In this document: positions 24,776 through 33,950 of the stretch, one piece after another
How the letters are laid out: each line of letters begins with the position of its first letter
Numbering within the stretch: the first letter of the stretch is position 1
DNA from: Anaerolineae bacterium
GTDB lineage: Bacteria > Chloroflexota > Anaerolineae > Aggregatilineales > Phototrophicaceae
Assembly: GCA_022821805.1 (NCBI GenBank)
Contig: JAJECX010000001.1
Location: forward strand, 248,001 to 312,000
DNA: 64,000 bases
Direction of reading: 5' to 3'
Made by a program: the position numbers and the translations under genes
Notes under the pieces: generated by a model
What the model saw: the letters and a program-made list of their open reading frames with translations, nothing else
Databases searched by the model: none
What the model was told of the DNA's origin: nothing

Positions 24776-26650
24776 TTATTCCGCCCCAGCCAGCTTGGGT
24801 TTGACGCCCGTTCTGACTTCATGCGTCACGATCTTCGACGGGATCAAGCCCTGCGGGCGCTTGATCATCATGAGGATGAGCAAAGCGCCATACAATAAGA
24901 AGCGGAATTCGGAGAACTCGCGCAACAACTCTGGCATGCCGATCAGCACAATTGCGCCGACGACGATGCCCGGATTGCTGGCAATGCCGCCGACGATGAT
25001 CAGGCTTAAGACATTGATCGAGATAAAGACGGTGAAACTGTTGGGGAAAACCGTGCCTACTTTGGCTGCGAAGATGGCGCCGGCTACCCCGCCGGTGGCC
25101 GCGCTCAAGGTAAAGGCGAGCAGCTTGGCGCGTGCCGTATCGATGCCCATGGCGGTCGCTACATCCTCATCTTCGCGAATTGCCATCCACTGCCGGCCAG
25201 TTCGGGAATTGTTCAAACGTATTGAAACAAACAGACAGACTAGACTTGCCACAAGAACAATATAATAAAGCTGTTCCGGATTCTTGAGCTCGGCGCCGAG
25301 GAGTATCGGTTTCGGGATCGCTTGAACGCCTTGCGCGCCGCCAATCAAGGGCTTGAGCCAGTCGGAAATCGCCAGTTTGCCGATAATCTCTCCAAAGCCC
25401 AGCGTGGCGATTGCCAGGTAATCGCCGCGCATTCGCAGCACGGGAACGGCGAAGATGAACCCGGCAAACATGGCTGCCAGCAAGGCGAGTGGGATGACCA
25501 TCCAAAAGGTAAAGGTCCCTTTGAAGAGCCCCAGCGGTCCGATAGAGGTCAGTACCGCCAATATGTAAGCGCCGACCGCATAGTTGGTCACATAGCCGAG
25601 ATCGAGCAAGCCCGCCAGCCCGATAGCGATATTCAAGCCCAGTCCCATCAAGACGAAGATGCCGATGGTCACCGCCACATCGCTGAGCGTCCGGCCGATG
25701 AGCCAAGGCAGCGCGAGCATGAAGACAACGAAAATCACCAACCCGATGATATTCAGCGAACGCCGCTGCGAAACATTGATACTGTGGAAACTCTCGCGCG
25801 CCTGGCGGCCAAACATCGCCCAAAGGAAACCGGCGACGGTGCTGATGATGAACAGGGCGAGCGCCGCGTTTTGACGCAAGGTATCGCGGCGGAAGATCTC
25901 TTTCAGCGTGTCGCGGTCGATATTTTCTTGCAAGATAAGACGTACCGTCTCCCCGAACGCGCCGACCAGCACGGTCACGCCTAATCCATAAATCAGCGCG
26001 CGGCGAGGCAAGTTGGGCATCAGGTACAGGATGGATCCGGCGAAACCGGCGACGACTGAAATGAGACTGAATGCGCCTATGCCTCGCGCCAAATCCTTTC
26101 GATTATCGAAGGTGACGACGTCGACCCATTCGCGATTGATGTTTACCAGCACCGAACGCAGGTCGCCCTTGATCTCAAATATCAGCGCGAATGAAAAGGT
26201 GACGATGCCTACGAGGACGGCGACAACCAGCCAGACCGCGATCGCCATCTGCGTCTCGCTGCCAGCGCGATGCAATCGCCAGGCGAAGATCGACGCCGCT
26301 GCAAAAGGAATGAGTCGCAAGGTCAGATCAAGCAGAAAGCGAAACTCATCCGAGTTGAAAAGAAGCAGGATAACCGACGGCGCCGCCGTCATAATGCCGA
26401 TTGTGATGCCGCCAATAAGCAGGACGGGCGAGTCTTCACCAAGGGCTCGCAACTTGCCCGCGGCGTAATAGCCGGTGACAAAGGGCGCAATTATCAGAAG
26501 CAGCTGCCCCAGGCTGATGAACCGGTCGACCACTTCGCGTTCGTGAAAGGCGGCGATCATGCCAACGGCGCCGGTGAACAAGATGAAAGCGCCGGAAAGG
26601 GACCCCAATAAGAGAATGGTCTTGGCGGTCTGCGATCGCAACAGGTCCAC
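24776..26650 (-). CDS. livM: LivM-type permease with a long N-terminal membrane extension
   Basis: 624 residues, well above the 300-430 usual for LivM. The C-terminal half (about 300-615) is a standard LivM permease: LGLNIAIGLAGLLDLGYV, MRGDYLAIATLGFGEI, the EAA-like region RTGRQWMAIREDEDVATAMG, and KRPQGLIPSKI at the end. The first 300 residues hold about seven extra hydrophobic segments (from ILLLGSLSGAFILF to LFIISTVAGFLWAMF) that I do not recognise. Translation starts at GTG with an AGGAGG site eight bases upstream. It forms the channel with LivH, encoded 11 bases before it. Confidence 0.9.
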   Translation of the reverse strand: MDLLRSQTAKTILLLGSLSGAFILFTGAVGMIAAFHEREVVDRFISLGQLLLIIAPFVTGYYAAGKLRALGEDSPVLLIGGITIGIMTAAPSVILLLFNSDEFRFLLDLTLRLIPFAAASIFAWRLHRAGSETQMAIAVWLVVAVLVGIVTFSFALIFEIKGDLRSVLVNINREWVDVVTFDNRKDLARGIGAFSLISVVAGFAGSILYLMPNLPRRALIYGLGVTVLVGAFGETVRLILQENIDRDTLKEIFRRDTLRQNAALALFIISTVAGFLWAMFGRQARESFHSINVSQRRSLNIIGLVIFVVFMLALPWLIGRTLSDVAVTIGIFVLMGLGLNIAIGLAGLLDLGYVTNYAVGAYILAVLTSIGPLGLFKGTFTFWMVIPLALLAAMFAGFIFAVPVLRMRGDYLAIATLGFGEIIGKLAISDWLKPLIGGAQGVQAIPKPILLGAELKNPEQLYYIVLVASLVCLFVSIRLNNSRTGRQWMAIREDEDVATAMGIDTARAKLLAFTLSAATGGVAGAIFAAKVGTVFPNSFTVFISINVLSLIIVGGIASNPGIVVGAIVLIGMPELLREFSEFRFLLYGALLILMMIKRPQGLIPSKIVTHEVRTGVKPKLAGAE

Positions 26651-26661
26651 GCGCGAGCCTC

Positions 26662-27726
26662 CTAGGCTTTCTTCTCAGCCAGGCGTTCGCCAAGGATGCC
26701 TTGCGGGCGGAAGATCAGCACGAGCACCAACATGGTGAAGGCGATGACGTCCTTGAGCTGGTTCGCGCCCGGGATCCCCAGCCCAGCGAGGACCAGGTTC
26801 GGTCCAATAGCTTCAATCACGCCAAGGAAAAGACCGCCGAGCATCGCGCCCGGGATGTTGCCAATGCCGCCGAGTACTGCGGCCGTGAAGGCTTTGATGC
26901 CGGGGATGAAACCCATGAAGAAATTGACGCCTTGCGGCCTAAACATGCCATTGATCACGCCGGCCGACCCAGCCAGAAAGCCGCCGACGCCGAAGGTGAA
27001 CATGATAACCCAATCAATGTCGATGCCCATCAAGCGGGCAACTTCCTTGTTCTCCGAGACTGCTCGCATCGCCTTGCCGATTCGCGTGCGCTCCACCAGC
27101 CAATATAGACCGAGCATCAGAACAAGCGCCGAACAGAAAACGAAGATTTGCACAATCGGAATATTGATGCCGCCGACCGAAATGACGCCCTGCAGAATCT
27201 GCACTTGCGGATAGGCTTTGAAGCCCGAGCCATAAAGACCGCGAAAGGTGTATTGCAGGAAGAATGAGGCGCCGATTGCGGTTATCAGCGGCACCAGCCG
27301 GGGGCTGCCGCGAAGCGGACGATAAGCGACGCGTTCCAGCAGGATCGCCACCGTCATCGACACCAGACCGGCAAATATGATCATCAGCAGAATCGACAAC
27401 AAGGGCTGTTCATTGAGAAAACCGGTACGATTCAATGCTTCGGCGAAAAACACAGTAGTAAACGCGCCCGCCATGAATACTTCACCGTGCGCGAAGTTGA
27501 TCATGAGCAGGATGCCGTATACCAGCGTGTAGCCGAGGGCGATCAAGGCGTAGATGCTGCCCTGAGACAATCCGGCGGCAAAGAGATTGACCCACTGGGC
27601 AAGCGAAATGCGCCCGGACGACAGGGTGTTCCAGGCGCCGATGACCACGCCAAGCACGATCAGGACGCGCAGCACATCAATTGTGAAGTCGACCCAGGAA
27701 AATTCGTCAGTCTTCCACTTGAACAT
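26662..27726 (-). CDS. livH: Branched-chain amino acid ABC transporter permease LivH
   Basis: 354 residues, with a membrane-spanning N-terminal extension of about 45 residues before the classical LivH start (GLSQGSIYALIALGYTLVYGILLMINFAHGE, partial motif YTLVYGILLMINFAHGE). The central ENKEVARLMGIDID and the C-terminal FRPQGILGE are diagnostic. It pairs with LivM in the inner membrane to import branched-chain amino acids or related short organic solutes such as amides or urea; members of this class vary in substrate. Confidence 0.95.
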   Translation of the reverse strand: MFKWKTDEFSWVDFTIDVLRVLIVLGVVIGAWNTLSSGRISLAQWVNLFAAGLSQGSIYALIALGYTLVYGILLMINFAHGEVFMAGAFTTVFFAEALNRTGFLNEQPLLSILLMIIFAGLVSMTVAILLERVAYRPLRGSPRLVPLITAIGASFFLQYTFRGLYGSGFKAYPQVQILQGVISVGGINIPIVQIFVFCSALVLMLGLYWLVERTRIGKAMRAVSENKEVARLMGIDIDWVIMFTFGVGGFLAGSAGVINGMFRPQGVNFFMGFIPGIKAFTAAVLGGIGNIPGAMLGGLFLGVIEAIGPNLVLAGLGIPGANQLKDVIAFTMLVLVLIFRPQGILGERLAEKKA

Positions 27727-27805
27727 AGGCTCAACCGTCAGGTTTCTTCGTCAAAAGCAAAATGCGCTGTTGGATTCTCAAAGCCTGCCCGTCGTCAATT
27801 ATAGA

Positions 27806-29071
27806 CTACTCAAATGTGTCCACTGAGAAATTCCAGGCGAGCGGCGGCGGCCAGTTGTCGTCGAAAACCTCCGCTTCGGTGATAACAAACACAGCAAGCG
27901 CGGCGCCGGGCGAACAGTCGCCAGCAAAGGGGGAATCTTCGCGACAGGTCAATTGACCGGTCAAGCCCGGATAATCTTCCGTGGCGGCAACTGCATCGCG
28001 AATCGCTTGCCTGCCGAACATGACGCTGCCATCATCGCTGACAATGGCGACCGCCTCCAAAGCCTCTAGGAGCAGGTTGGTGGCATCATAGGCATGGGCA
28101 TGGTAGCCGCTCGGCGGGTCGCTGCCATATTCTTCAACCCATTGTTCGAGCACCTTCTCGTAGGCATCGCCGCTGACCAGCGGCCCCGATACATAAATGC
28201 CTACAGCCGCTTCCCCCGTATTTTCAGGGAAACTGGAAGAGAAACTGGCCGCTCCGCCAATAATGATCGTGTTTTCCAAACCGGCGATATGCGTCATTTG
28301 AGCGGCGAAAAAGTTGGACTCCGGCTCGAACAACGGCACATATATGACATCGGGTTGATGCACAGCGATCTCGGTGAGAATCGATGACATGTCCGTGTCG
28401 CCTTTATTGACAGCGCCTTCAAATACTACATCGCCTTCGAGCTCGGCAAAGGTGTCGGCAACCGCTCGCGACAGGCCCTCCGTATAGGGGTCGCCGTCGT
28501 GAACCGTCGCCAAAGTTTCCGCCTCCAGCGCGTGCATAGCAAATTGAGCGAGACGCATTCCCTCAATTAGTCCGTTCTGACTGGTGCGGAAGTAGCCCGG
28601 CAAATGCGAGCCGCCCGCTGCAATGTCGCTATTGGTCAAGCTGGGCGATGTATTTGATGGGGCAATCATCACCAGTCCTGATTCACTGATGATTGGTATC
28701 GCGCCTTGGGCGGCGCTGGAACAGTTCGTGCCGATAGCGCCGACGACCGTCGGATCCGCCGCCAATCGCTGAGCCGCGACTTGTCCGCCTTCCGCCGTGC
28801 ACAAGCTGTCTTCCAGCACCAGTTCAATCTCGTGATCCAGCAGCGAGTATTCACGCGCGAGCAAGGCGAGCTCAATCCCGCCCAAGGTATCTTCGCCTAG
28901 GTAATTGATCGCGCCGGATACCACCAGCATCGCGCCCACTACAATGGGATCGTCGGGCTCAACCTCGACGCAGCCCAAGGGGTCGTCGCAGGACGCTGCC
29001 GCGTACACTGGAAGAAGGAAAACGAAAACAAGGCTTGCCGCGCCAACGAGACTAGCTAGGAATCTGAACAC
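27806..29071 (-). CDS. LivJ/LivK-type periplasmic-binding protein, copy 1
   Basis: 421 residues with a signal peptide (about 1-26) and a Peripla_BP_6 fold: DPIVVGAMLVVSG near the mature N-terminus, GTNCSSAAQGAIPIISESG and IAPSNTSPSLTN in the first lobe, FRTSQNGLIEG, then YHAHAYDATNLLLEAL. It captures the solute and delivers it to LivHM. Starts at GTG after AGGA. It is a diverged tandem paralogue of the next gene upstream; both have the same Cys-containing N-terminal CDDPLGCVEV/CMDELGCVEV. Confidence 0.92.
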   Translation of the reverse strand: MFRFLASLVGAASLVFVFLLPVYAAASCDDPLGCVEVEPDDPIVVGAMLVVSGAINYLGEDTLGGIELALLAREYSLLDHEIELVLEDSLCTAEGGQVAAQRLAADPTVVGAIGTNCSSAAQGAIPIISESGLVMIAPSNTSPSLTNSDIAAGGSHLPGYFRTSQNGLIEGMRLAQFAMHALEAETLATVHDGDPYTEGLSRAVADTFAELEGDVVFEGAVNKGDTDMSSILTEIAVHQPDVIYVPLFEPESNFFAAQMTHIAGLENTIIIGGAASFSSSFPENTGEAAVGIYVSGPLVSGDAYEKVLEQWVEEYGSDPPSGYHAHAYDATNLLLEALEAVAIVSDDGSVMFGRQAIRDAVAATEDYPGLTGQLTCREDSPFAGDCSPGAALAVFVITEAEVFDDNWPPPLAWNFSVDTFE

Positions 29072-29194
29072 GTGATTACATTCCTGTGTGCCTGGACATT
29101 TGTCAACTAACGGCGCGAATAGTGCCAGAAAAAGTCATAGTCTTCAATTGGATTGCTGAATTTCGCTTTGCGCTTTGCGCTTAACCATAAGCTA

Positions 29195-29231
29195 AAGACA
29201 AGCCAGACACAGAATCGCTCTGGCTTGTCTT
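29195..29231 (-). terminator. Hairpin terminator or attenuator between the two binding-protein genes
   Basis: A 13-bp perfect stem (29195-29207 with 29219-29231) and an 11-base loop, located 32 bases after the stop of the upstream binding-protein gene on its strand; TCTTT follows the stem. It probably ends part of the transcripts so that the first binding protein is made in excess over the permease genes, as is common in liv operons. Confidence 0.6.
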
Positions 29232-29262
29232 CACGCAATCCCGATGCATCAGGTTGCGGTTT

Positions 29263-30540
29263 CTACATGTCGTCAGCCATTGTCATGGAAAGATCCCAGA
29301 CAATTGGCGGCGGCCATGCGCCTTCGTCGACCTGAGCTTCTCCAAGTTCAAACACGGCCAGGGCGGTGCCAGTCGCGCAGTCACCCATGTATAGCGGCGC
29401 CTCTTGGCAGGTTAGCGTACCGGTCAAGCCGGCGTAGTCTTCTACCGCTGCCATCGCATCGCGCAGCGCTTGGCGGCCGATGATCAGCGTGCCATCGTCC
29501 ATTTCCTCAGCGACGGCTTCAATGGCGTCCAACAGCAGATTGGTCCCGTCATAAGCATGAGCGTGGAAGCCACTGGGTGGCGAATCGGTGCCGCCTGGCT
29601 GTTCCTCCGCCCATAACGTGAGAAATTCTTGATATGCATCGCCCGCAACGTGCGGTCCGGTCATCAAGACGCCTACGGCTGCTTGCCCGATGTTCGGGGC
29701 GAAGTCGGCGTTAAAGCTGCCATCGGCGGTCATCATCCTCACGTTTTCCAAGCCCGGCGTGTTGGCTGCTTGCGAAACCAGGAATTCGGACTCGGGCGTG
29801 AATACCGGCAGGTAGACGAGATCGGGACCGCTGGCGGCGATTTCGGTGAGAATCGCGCTCATATCGGTATCGCCCTTGCTGACCGCGCCCTGGAAGACTA
29901 CATCGCCGTTAAGCCCGGCAAATTCATTTGCCATCACCACAGCGAGACCCTCCGTGTATGGATCGCCATCGTGGACTGTTGCGACGGCGCCGGCCATCAG
30001 CACCTCAACAGCGAATTTTGCGCCCATTGCGCCCTGGAACAGGTCGTTGTGAGCCGTGCGGAAGTAACCTGGATAATAGGTTCCGCCTTCATCGGCGTTG
30101 TCGTTAGTCAAGCTTGGCGACGTATTTGAGGAGGAAATCATCAGCATGCCCGCTTCGCTGATGATTGGCATAGCGCCCTGCGCCGCGCCGGAGCAGGTCG
30201 TGCCGATCACGCCAGCGATGGATTCGTCAGCGGCGACGCGCTGAGCGGCGGCTTGACCGCCTTCGGCTGCGCAGTAGCTGTCCTCTTCAACTAATTCTAT
30301 GTCCCGGCCAAGCAGCATGCCGTCGCGCCCAAGGATGGCGAGTTCTATGCCGCCGAGTGTATCCGCGCCGTAGAATGAAGCGGGACCGGACATTGCGAGA
30401 ATGGAGGCGATGACAATCGGATCATCGGGCGCCACCTCGACACAGCCCAGCTCGTCCATGCAATGCGAATCGGCGAGCGCAGGGGCGCTTAAGCCAAGCA
30501 ACATGCACAAGACAGTGAGTACGAGGAATAACCGTTTCAT
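29263..30540 (-). CDS. LivJ/LivK-type periplasmic-binding protein, copy 2
   Basis: 425 residues, with a clear signal peptide (about 1-23, ending ALADS) and the same Peripla_BP_6 motifs as copy 1: DPIVIASILAMSGPASFYG, GTTCSGAAQGAMPIISEAG, SSSNTSPSLTN, YHAHAYDGTNLLLDAI-type segment. As first gene of the liv operon with its own promoter and a strong hairpin after it, it is likely the most abundant component. The two copies are clearly related but differ along the cleft, so they may widen substrate range. Confidence 0.93.
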   Translation of the reverse strand: MKRLFLVLTVLCMLLGLSAPALADSHCMDELGCVEVAPDDPIVIASILAMSGPASFYGADTLGGIELAILGRDGMLLGRDIELVEEDSYCAAEGGQAAAQRVAADESIAGVIGTTCSGAAQGAMPIISEAGMLMISSSNTSPSLTNDNADEGGTYYPGYFRTAHNDLFQGAMGAKFAVEVLMAGAVATVHDGDPYTEGLAVVMANEFAGLNGDVVFQGAVSKGDTDMSAILTEIAASGPDLVYLPVFTPESEFLVSQAANTPGLENVRMMTADGSFNADFAPNIGQAAVGVLMTGPHVAGDAYQEFLTLWAEEQPGGTDSPPSGFHAHAYDGTNLLLDAIEAVAEEMDDGTLIIGRQALRDAMAAVEDYAGLTGTLTCQEAPLYMGDCATGTALAVFELGEAQVDEGAWPPPIVWDLSMTMADDM

Positions 30541-30940
30541 TGTTCTTTATCTCCCACTATATTGGACGGTATCGCGATTGCGATTAATACAATTATAAGC
30601 GGATTTTCCCCATTTGTATAATTGCGCCTACGCAAGTCTAAGACGTTTGAGCATACATGATGAAGAAGTACGGCATTGAGGCGGATCCGCGATTCGTCGG
30701 CTCGTTTCGCTCTACCGCGCCTGTGGCAAAATGCTTTACTGTTAACGAAACGAGGCAAGCGCGGAGGGGCGCGCAGAATCTGACCGCCGAGACAGCCCTA
30801 GGGGACGGGGATATGTCGATGCATGCGCATTCGACCTTCTCGTCAAAGCGAACGGTTCTACGATGTTGCCGCCCATCATGTACAATCGCTTTTGCGGAAG
30901 GTAGTCTTCCGCTTTGTCGACCAATCGGAATCATCCTGGC
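30541..30940. other. 400-bp divergent intergenic region
   Basis: No convincing gene is present; the open frames here lack family features. It holds the liv promoter on the minus strand (30592-30620) and, close to the plus-strand glycosyltransferase gene, a 7-bp hairpin GCGGAAG/CTTCCGC (30894-30912, 5-base loop) followed by TTTG. TACAAT (30881-30886) is a weak -10 candidate for the glycosyltransferase. Confidence 0.5.
30592..30620 (-). promoter_or_regulatory. Promoter of the liv operon
   Basis: Read on the minus strand: TATACA (30620-30615), 17-base spacer, TATAAT (30597-30592), about 50 bases before the ATG of the first binding protein. The -10 is perfect and the -35 matches four of six positions. 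Confidence 0.65.
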
Positions 30941-32128
30941 ATGAAGTTGCTTGTCGTAGTTTCATCGCTCGATTTGCGGCAGCCTTTCAGCGCGACTCCC
31001 GCCTGGTGGCAGCTTCTGAAGGGACTGTACGAATTGGGTGCGGAAGTCATCGCCACGCCTTATCAAGGCGCGCCGGTAGAAAGCTTGTGGTGGCGCGCTG
31101 AGGCGAATCCGGCTCGCTGGCAGGGTGATGCCTTTAAGTCGCTTCGCGGTCTCGCGCGCGCATTGCTGTCTGCCCGGTCCGCGGAAAAAGCGAGCGATCG
31201 AGCGGTCGAGTCGATCGCCGACAAAGCGGTGCGGCAGGCGGCGAACACCCTTATCGCGCCATTGTGGCGGCGTCACCTCGAAAAGATTCTGATCCGCGAA
31301 TCCGATGTGGACGCGATTCTCATTCTGACCGTGCCGCTGAACCACCTGCGTGGCGTACCCAGGTATATTTCGCGCAAGTTCGATATTCCGATCTTCTATT
31401 TTGACGGCGATGCGCCCGCCAGCCTTCCCAACATGCATGGATTTGCATCTGGCTTCCGCATTTATCAAGGCGCCGACCTAAGCGAATATACCGCTTTCAT
31501 CAGCAACAGCAGCGGCGGCGGGGCGATGCTGCGGCAGCTCGGCGCGGAGCGCGTCCATACCGTCTGGTATGGCGCTGACCCGGATGTGTTCGCGCCGGTA
31601 TCGGTGGGGGCACAGGATATCGATGTACTCTTCTATGGCCACGGACGCGAGTACCGTTCTGAATGGATCGACCAGATGATCACTGCGCCTTCAAAGGCAT
31701 TGTCAGGTACGCGTTTTGCCGTCCGCGGCGCCAATCTGGGGAACTTGGGAGCGGCCGAGCAGTTGCCTTACCTCAGTTTCAGCAAGCTGCGCGAGTATGT
31801 CTGTCGCAGCAAGGTCAATCTGTGCATCACGCGCGGGGCGCATGCGAGCGTCCATGCCTCCTCGTCTTCCCGTCCCTTTGAGTTGGGCGCCTTGGGCGCC
31901 TGCATCGTAGCCAATCCCTACTTGGGGATTGAAGAATGGTTCGAACCAGAGGTGGAGTTGATCGTGGTGAACTCGGCCGCTGAGGCGATTGAGCGATATC
32001 AGCATCTGCTCGGCAACGACAAGGAACGTCTGGCAATTGGGCGAGCCGCCAGACAGCGCGTCTTGAAACAGCACACCTTCCGCCATCGCGCGGCCGAGCT
32101 GTTGGACCTCATCCAACAGTATATTTGA
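30941..32128 (+). CDS. CgeB-like glycosyltransferase
   Basis: 395 residues from ATG 30941 (MKLLVVVSSLDLRQPFSATP). The N-terminal half is Rossmann-like with FYFDGDAPASLPN. The C-terminal half matches the Glyco_trans_1_2/CgeB type: HTVWYGADPDVFAP, DVLFYGHGREYR, RPFELGALGACIVANPYLGIEEWFEPE, and a final helix with ERLAIGRAARQRVLKQHTFRHRAAELL. These GT-B enzymes transfer sugars in cell-surface or spore-coat glycan synthesis. Donor and acceptor are not known. Confidence 0.78.
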   Translation: MKLLVVVSSLDLRQPFSATPAWWQLLKGLYELGAEVIATPYQGAPVESLWWRAEANPARWQGDAFKSLRGLARALLSARSAEKASDRAVESIADKAVRQAANTLIAPLWRRHLEKILIRESDVDAILILTVPLNHLRGVPRYISRKFDIPIFYFDGDAPASLPNMHGFASGFRIYQGADLSEYTAFISNSSGGGAMLRQLGAERVHTVWYGADPDVFAPVSVGAQDIDVLFYGHGREYRSEWIDQMITAPSKALSGTRFAVRGANLGNLGAAEQLPYLSFSKLREYVCRSKVNLCITRGAHASVHASSSSRPFELGALGACIVANPYLGIEEWFEPEVELIVVNSAAEAIERYQHLLGNDKERLAIGRAARQRVLKQHTFRHRAAELLDLIQQYI

Positions 32129-32192
32129 CCTTTGGTCGGGACCGCGTGTAAATTGTCATTGATTTTCTCGAAGCTGAATGGGAGAAACTGCC

Positions 32193-33026
32193 GTGCCCTT
32201 TGACCTGGGTAAAGCAAGAAACTTTGTCTATCAGAATGGTACGCTCTTGGAGCGGGCGCTTTTCGCCTGGCTCTTTGACGGCGGCTGTCTGGAGCGCTTG
32301 TGGCGGATTATTCTCTGTTACAAGAATCCAGACGGCGGCTTTGGCCACGGTTTGGAACATGATTTGAAGGCGCCACAGTCAAATCCACTGGCGCTGGAAT
32401 ACCTGCTCGGTGTGATGAAGCACAGCGGGATGCCAGCAGGCTCGATTCTTGATGGCGCAGCTGATTGGGTGGAAGGGCAGATGGATGAGCGCGGCGACCT
32501 GCGCAACCCGCCCGAAACGCGTGATTTTCCGCTCGCGCCCTGGTGGCAGGAAATGGGCGGCCAGACAATGCCCGATTCCATCGTCGGCAACCTCATACAC
32601 TTTGGCTGCGCTACGCCCACATTGATCGAAAAGGCAAAGAACTGGACGCTGAATCACTATTCGCCGGAGAATATCAAGGAAAACAAATGGCTCTTTATGG
32701 CTTATCACACCTACGACTTCTTCTTCGCAGTTGATGACTTGCCAAACCTCGCCGACTTCCAACAGGCGACTGTGGACAATATCGTGGCTTGCGCGATCGC
32801 CGCGCCGGAAAATCAGGTTGATTCGCTCTTCGCCTTCGCGCCGACCCCCGACTCGATGATTGCGGGCGCGCTGCCCGATGGTCTGCTGGATCGCTTTCTC
32901 AATTTGCTTTCTGACGGGCAGCAAGACGAGGGACATTGGCTGGATCAGCATAATCTCCCGCAATGGTATCCGATTACGACCATCAATGTTTTGCTGGCTT
33001 TGAAGCGACACGGTCGCTGGAGTTGA
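32193..33026 (+). CDS. Alpha/alpha-toroid (terpenoid-cyclase-like) protein, function unknown
   Basis: A 277-residue protein from GTG 32193, chosen because GGAGAA sits seven bases before it; an ATG at 32178 would add five residues. It has helical repeats of the prenyltransferase/squalene-cyclase toroid type, including the QW-like YKNPDGGFGHGLE. The acidic DxDD motif of a cyclase is absent, so it is unlikely to be a terpene synthase. Similar stand-alone proteins are widely annotated as hypothetical. Confidence 0.6.
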   Translation: MPFDLGKARNFVYQNGTLLERALFAWLFDGGCLERLWRIILCYKNPDGGFGHGLEHDLKAPQSNPLALEYLLGVMKHSGMPAGSILDGAADWVEGQMDERGDLRNPPETRDFPLAPWWQEMGGQTMPDSIVGNLIHFGCATPTLIEKAKNWTLNHYSPENIKENKWLFMAYHTYDFFFAVDDLPNLADFQQATVDNIVACAIAAPENQVDSLFAFAPTPDSMIAGALPDGLLDRFLNLLSDGQQDEGHWLDQHNLPQWYPITTINVLLALKRHGRWS

Positions 33027-33107
33027 TGGCGGCGCGAATCGAAAATCTTTTAATGCCCTGTGGTATACTCGCGCCGAGTAATTGCGCGGCCAATCGGGTA
33101 AGGCGCG

Positions 33108-33929
33108 ATGGCGATTGATTACATCATCGAGTGGGACTGCATCCCCAAACGCGAATTGACCGCGGACGGCATCCGCGAGCGCTTGAAGGAGCGCGCGCGC
33201 GCCCACGAGGTGATTCAGTGGTTTCGCGCCGCCGGTGATTCGCGGGCGCCAGCGCAAATGGGCTTTGAGTTCAGTCACAGCACGCCTGGTGAGCCCGGCG
33301 ACAAACAGCTAATCGTCGTGCAGGACTTGCTCGACCACGCTGCGGTGCTTGACGACTACGCGGAGCATTGCGCGTCCTGCCCGGCGAATCGCAGCGGACA
33401 GCCCTTTGGCTGCATGGGATTCATTCAGTATCCGATCACGGCGCAGGCTGAAACCTGGCTGCTTGAGCGTCTGCCAGTGCCGGATGAGCCGCTGGTATGG
33501 CTTCTGCTGAAGCAGGGAATCCAGCGGCTGGGTTATGACGGAGCTTCTGTCAGGGAACTGCGCGAAGCCGATGGCGTCGTCGATGCCGCTGAGCGCGCCT
33601 ATTTCGAATTGCCGAACGCGCCTGTGCGCCGCCTCGGCGAACTGCGCGTATCAGGCGATCAGGCGCTCGAAATGATCTTCGGCGTTGGCGAGCGCATCAT
33701 ACCCAATCACGCCGGCATCCTGCTGCTGTTTTTGGGCGCCATTGATCGTGACCTGGAAGCGCAGGAGATACAGGAAATCTCGTCCTTTGTCGATGACATA
33801 CGCGAGCGATTCGCCTTCGAGATGACCGCCAGCGCCGATGCCGACAATTGCATCCAAGAATTGCTATCATTCTTCCGCGCTTTGCACCTCGCCTGGAAGC
33901 TCAACGTCTCGCTTTTTGTGGACGCCTGA
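33108..33929 (+). CDS. Unrecognised protein with a Cys cluster, next to AhpD-like selenoprotein
   Basis: 273 residues, cytoplasmic by appearance, with no recognised family. The most distinctive segment is C-x2-C-PAN-x7-C (Cys88, Cys91, Cys102), which could bind a metal or act in thiol chemistry. The N-terminus MAIDYIIEWDCIPKREL and several acidic helices are otherwise plain. It ends 21 bases before the AhpD-like selenoprotein gene on the same strand, so the two are probably cotranscribed. A TATACT box lies near 33063. Confidence 0.6.
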   Translation: MAIDYIIEWDCIPKRELTADGIRERLKERARAHEVIQWFRAAGDSRAPAQMGFEFSHSTPGEPGDKQLIVVQDLLDHAAVLDDYAEHCASCPANRSGQPFGCMGFIQYPITAQAETWLLERLPVPDEPLVWLLLKQGIQRLGYDGASVRELREADGVVDAAERAYFELPNAPVRRLGELRVSGDQALEMIFGVGERIIPNHAGILLLFLGAIDRDLEAQEIQEISSFVDDIRERFAFEMTASADADNCIQELLSFFRALHLAWKLNVSLFVDA

Positions 33930-33950
33930 TTGGCGGGTTAGACAGCCGCG

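Noticed and set aside
30638-30934. Minus-strand 98-codon frame in the 400-bp gap
   Set aside because: No hydrophobic or domain pattern, no ribosome site, and it covers the probable regulatory region of the glycosyltransferase gene.
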